A DNA stretch of 7,359 bases from Woronichinia sp035285405 (GTDB lineage Bacteria > Cyanobacteriota > Cyanobacteriia > Cyanobacteriales > Microcystaceae), in NCBI GenBank assembly GCA_035285405.1, contig JAYKJI010000418.1, forward strand, positions 1-7,359. Direction: 5' to 3'. The notes beneath the pieces were generated by a model. The model had not been told where the DNA came from, did no database searches, and saw nothing but the letters and a program-made list of their open reading frames with translations. The stretch's first letter is position 1. Every line of letters begins with the position of its first letter. A program made the translations under genes and the position numbers. Shown here in pieces: positions 6,601-7,359 of this stretch.

Positions 6601-6900
6601 ACGGCTGGAACCCAAAAAGTGTTAAAAGACAACGGTATTGAGGGGGTTGAAGTGGTCTTAAAACTCCATGAAGGTCGTCCCCATGTGATTGATTGGATCA
6701 AGAATAATTGGATTCAATTTATTATTAATACGCCGAGCGGAGAGGAGTCCCAATTAGATGGGCGCACCATTCGTCGGGCGGCTTTGGATTATAAGTTACC
6801 GATTATCACGACCTTAGCAGGGGCGCGGGCAACGGTGGCAGCGATTCGTAGTTTACAGGAGCATCCTTTGGAGGTGAAGGCTTTACAGGATTATCTGTAG
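3658..6900 (+). CDS. carB: Carbamoyl-phosphate synthase large subunit
   Basis: CarB combines bicarbonate, ammonia delivered by the CarA glutaminase, and two ATP to make carbamoyl phosphate for pyrimidine and arginine synthesis in the cytoplasm. The 1080-aa length is normal (E. coli about 1073) and all four regions are present. The first ATP-grasp (carboxyphosphate) half, about 1-403, has LGAGPIVIGQACEFDYSG, Arg129, Arg170, His244 and the IEMNPRVSRSSA metal/ATP motif with Glu300 and Asn302. The oligomerisation region is about 404-553. The second ATP-grasp (carbamoyl phosphate) half, about 554-940, repeats the pattern with LGGGPNRIGQGIEFDYCC, MEHIEEAGIHSGDSACS and LEANPRASRTVPY. The MGS-like allosteric domain, about 945-1080, has ATAGT, LKLHEGRPHV and INTPSGEESQ. 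Lys962, Thr982, Thr985, Lys1002 and Asn1024 align with the E. coli effector-binding residues. The ATG at 3658 is supported by TAGGGA 8 nt upstream (3644-3649) and by the conserved N-terminus. carA is not adjacent. Confidence 0.98.
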   Translation: MPRRNDLKKILILGAGPIVIGQACEFDYSGTQACKALKEEGYEVVLINSNPASIMTDPELAHRTYIEPLLPEIVEKVIEKERPDALLPTMGGQTALNLAVTLAKTGVLEKYGVELIGAKLAAIEMGEDRELFKEAMARIGVPVCPSGIATSLEDARRVAHEIGSYPLIIRPAFTLAGTGGGIAYNQEEYEEMAAYGLEQSPTSQILVEKSLLGWKEYELEVMRDLADNVVIICSIENFDPMGVHTGDSITVAPAQTLTDKEYQRLRDYSMAIIREIGVETGGSNIQFSVNPANGDVIVIEMNPRVSRSSALASKATGFPIAKFAAKLAVGYTLNEISNDITKKTPASFEPTIDYVVTKIPRFTFEKFPGSEPILTTQMKSVGEAMAIGRTFQESFQKALRSLETGRAGFGCDKNETLPTIPHVRSQLRTPNPDRVFAIYQAFKLGLTAEEIHELTAIDLWFLDKLQELVETEKLIKKQPLKVISAEQMRAIKQQGFSDRQIAFATKTTEEEVRAHRKGLGIIPVYKVVDTCAAEFEAFTPYYYSTYEPDETEILPCDKPKVMILGGGPNRIGQGIEFDYCCCHAAFSLSDAGYETIMVNSNPETVSTDYDTSDRLYFEPLTKEDVLNIMEAENPVGVIVQFGGQTPLKLAVPLQKYLNSPNCPVQTKIWGTSPDSIDTAEDRERFEKILHELEINQPPNGIARDYEESRVVANRISYPVVVRPSYVLGGRAMEIVYSDEELERYMTYAVQIEPDHPILIDKFLENAIEVDVDSLTDSTGKVVIGSIMEHIEEAGIHSGDSACSIPYTSLSEPVLATIRQWTEQLAKALNVVGLMNIQYAVQGEQVYILEANPRASRTVPYVSKATGRPLAKIASLVMSGKTLTELGVTEELIPKHVAVKEAVLPFAKFPGADTLLGPEMRSTGEVMGIDSDFGKAFAKAELAANVDLATTGTVFISMSDRTKEAAVPVVKDLMGLGFKVVATAGTQKVLKDNGIEGVEVVLKLHEGRPHVIDWIKNNWIQFIINTPSGEESQLDGRTIRRAALDYKLPIITTLAGARATVAAIRSLQEHPLEVKALQDYL

Positions 6901-6914
6901 GGTTATGTTATGGT

Positions 6915-6950
6915 TGAGATAGGTTAAGTCTTTAGGTTTAGCCTATCTCA
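6915..6950. terminator. Hairpin between carB and the convergent small gene
   Basis: The sequence TGAGATAGGTTAA (6915-6927) pairs with 6938-6950 over 13 positions (one G-U) around a 10-nt loop, starting 15 nt after the carB stop. On the plus strand it is followed by GAAAAAACG, not a T-run, so it is not a classical intrinsic terminator. On the minus strand the T-run precedes it. It overlaps the last codons and stop of the convergent gene. A role in 3'-end formation or transcript protection for carB is likely but unproven. Confidence 0.45.
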
Positions 6951-7174
6951 GAAAAAACGAAGTTAAGTATAGCTAAAGGATGGTTAGGATCGGGAACTAG
7001 AGTAATTGAAAAAAATTCATTTTCACTAGGTTTAACAACAATAGTTATTTCACGTTCCTGCTCTTCATAGACGAATTGAGTAGTGCCAACCCATGCTAAG
7101 GCATTGTCTATAAATTCTTCACGATAAACAAAATGATTAAATGGAATAGAAATAGATTCTGGCTTACAGTACAC
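6938..7174 (-). CDS. Hypothetical protein, probably 5'-truncated
   Basis: I do not recognise this product. From GTG at 7174 it has 78 residues, is acidic and appears beta-rich, with no membrane segment, and includes WVGTTQFVYEEQEREITIVV and a FFSITLVPDPNHPLAIL segment. There is no Shine-Dalgarno at a suitable distance. The same frame stays open upstream to 7309 without ATG, TTG or GTG, and the region just upstream of 7174 reads as plausible protein (NNGHKFIIEDWLIKLN). The real start was therefore probably further upstream and has been lost, plausibly through the insertion that brought in the transposase-like gene at 7290. It converges on carB, and its stop (6938-6940) lies inside the carB-side hairpin. 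Confidence 0.5.
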   Translation of the reverse strand: MYCKPESISIPFNHFVYREEFIDNALAWVGTTQFVYEEQEREITIVVKPSENEFFSITLVPDPNHPLAILNFVFSEIG

Positions 7175-7255
7175 ATTTAGCTTAATAAGCCAATCCTCAA
7201 TTATGAATTTATGACCATTGTTATAGAAATAGAGGTAAAGATTCAGGAAAGGGGG

Positions 7256-7283
7256 TTGACAGGAGCCAAAAAAAGTGTAGATT
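7256..7283 (+). promoter_or_regulatory. Promoter candidate for the transposase-like gene
   Basis: A perfect TTGACA (7256-7261) is followed after 16 bp by TAGATT (7278-7283, four of six). Transcription would start at about 7290, the ATG itself, implying a very short or absent leader. A -35 near an IS end is a common arrangement. The run of five G just before TTGACA may be close to the element boundary. Confidence 0.4.
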
Positions 7284-7289
7284 AAGGAA

Positions 7290-7359
7290 ATGAAAAAAAA
7301 AGAAGTGCCTCAGCAATTAGATAGGGAAAATTTAGAGAAATTGCCACCAGAAAAACTGG
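7290..7359 (+). CDS. N-terminus of a probable IS66-like transposase (runs off the window)
   Basis: The last 70 bases encode 23 residues beginning MKKKEVPQQLDREN and ending LEKLPPEKL, with no stop before the edge. This opening resembles, from memory, the N-terminal leader of cyanobacterial IS66-like transposases, where a DRENLEKL.PE.L segment precedes a coiled coil. AAGG lies only 2 nt before the ATG, too close for a standard ribosome site. A consensus-like promoter lies directly upstream. The assignment rests on a very short stretch, and another insertion-sequence family is possible. Confidence 0.45.
   Translation, partial: MKKKEVPQQLDRENLEKLPPEKL

Noticed and set aside
6234..6701. Open frame of 155 codons on the minus strand inside carB
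   Set aside because: It is antisense to the highly conserved second half of carB and has no domain-like content; carB coding constraint explains it. The same applies to minus-strand frames at 3849-4106 and 4716-4970, and to a plus-strand frame at 4799-4996.
1..7359. CRISPR arrays, tRNA and rRNA genes
   Set aside because: No regularly spaced repeats and no cloverleaf or rRNA-like sequence could be found by eye on either strand; the only dispersed repeat noted is the 38-bp pair.

Overview
The window looks like chromosomal DNA from a cyanobacterium of moderate to low GC. Three things point there. First, the octamer GCGATCGC (HIP1, a cyanobacterial genome signature) occurs seven times, starting at 1649, 1782, 2289, 3580, 4854, 5147 and 6530. 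Second, the accessory genes belong to families that are abundant in cyanobacteria (Uma2 endonucleases, Rpn/DUF4351 proteins). Third, carB stands alone without carA. I cannot name the genus with confidence; a Microcystis/Cyanothece-like genome is my guess.

Layout: positions 1-416 hold no gene I can support. From 417 to 3411 six genes or gene remnants lie head to tail on the minus strand. In transcription order they are: a two-TM membrane protein (2944-3411), a second two-TM membrane protein (2321-2863), an intact Uma2-family endonuclease (1678-2244), a small helical protein (1215-1553), a DUF7689-like gene broken by an in-frame TGA (743-1204), and the truncated 3' part of an Rpn-type nuclease/transposase gene (417-782). 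This is an accessory block, rich in decayed or selfish-type genes. Divergent from it, on the plus strand, is complete carB (3658-6900), the large subunit of carbamoyl-phosphate synthase and the only clear housekeeping gene. Beyond carB come a hairpin, a small minus-strand hypothetical gene (6938-7174) that probably lost its 5' end, and the first 23 codons of a probable IS66-like transposase running off the right edge.

How the genes relate: carB supplies carbamoyl phosphate for pyrimidine and arginine synthesis and needs a CarA partner encoded elsewhere. The small helical protein and the DUF7689-like gene are 10 nt apart and probably formed a two-gene unit. The DUF7689-like reading frame keeps a Cys/His arrangement that could be a papain-like (NlpC/P60-like) active site, so the pair is the best candidate here for an undescribed module, although this copy appears inactivated. 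The two membrane proteins have similar topology and similarly built candidate promoters and may work together; their function is unknown. A 38-bp sequence, 36 of 38 identical, occurs at 361-398 and 3547-3584, close to the two outer edges of the accessory block, which fits assembly or insertion of the block by recombination or a mobile element.
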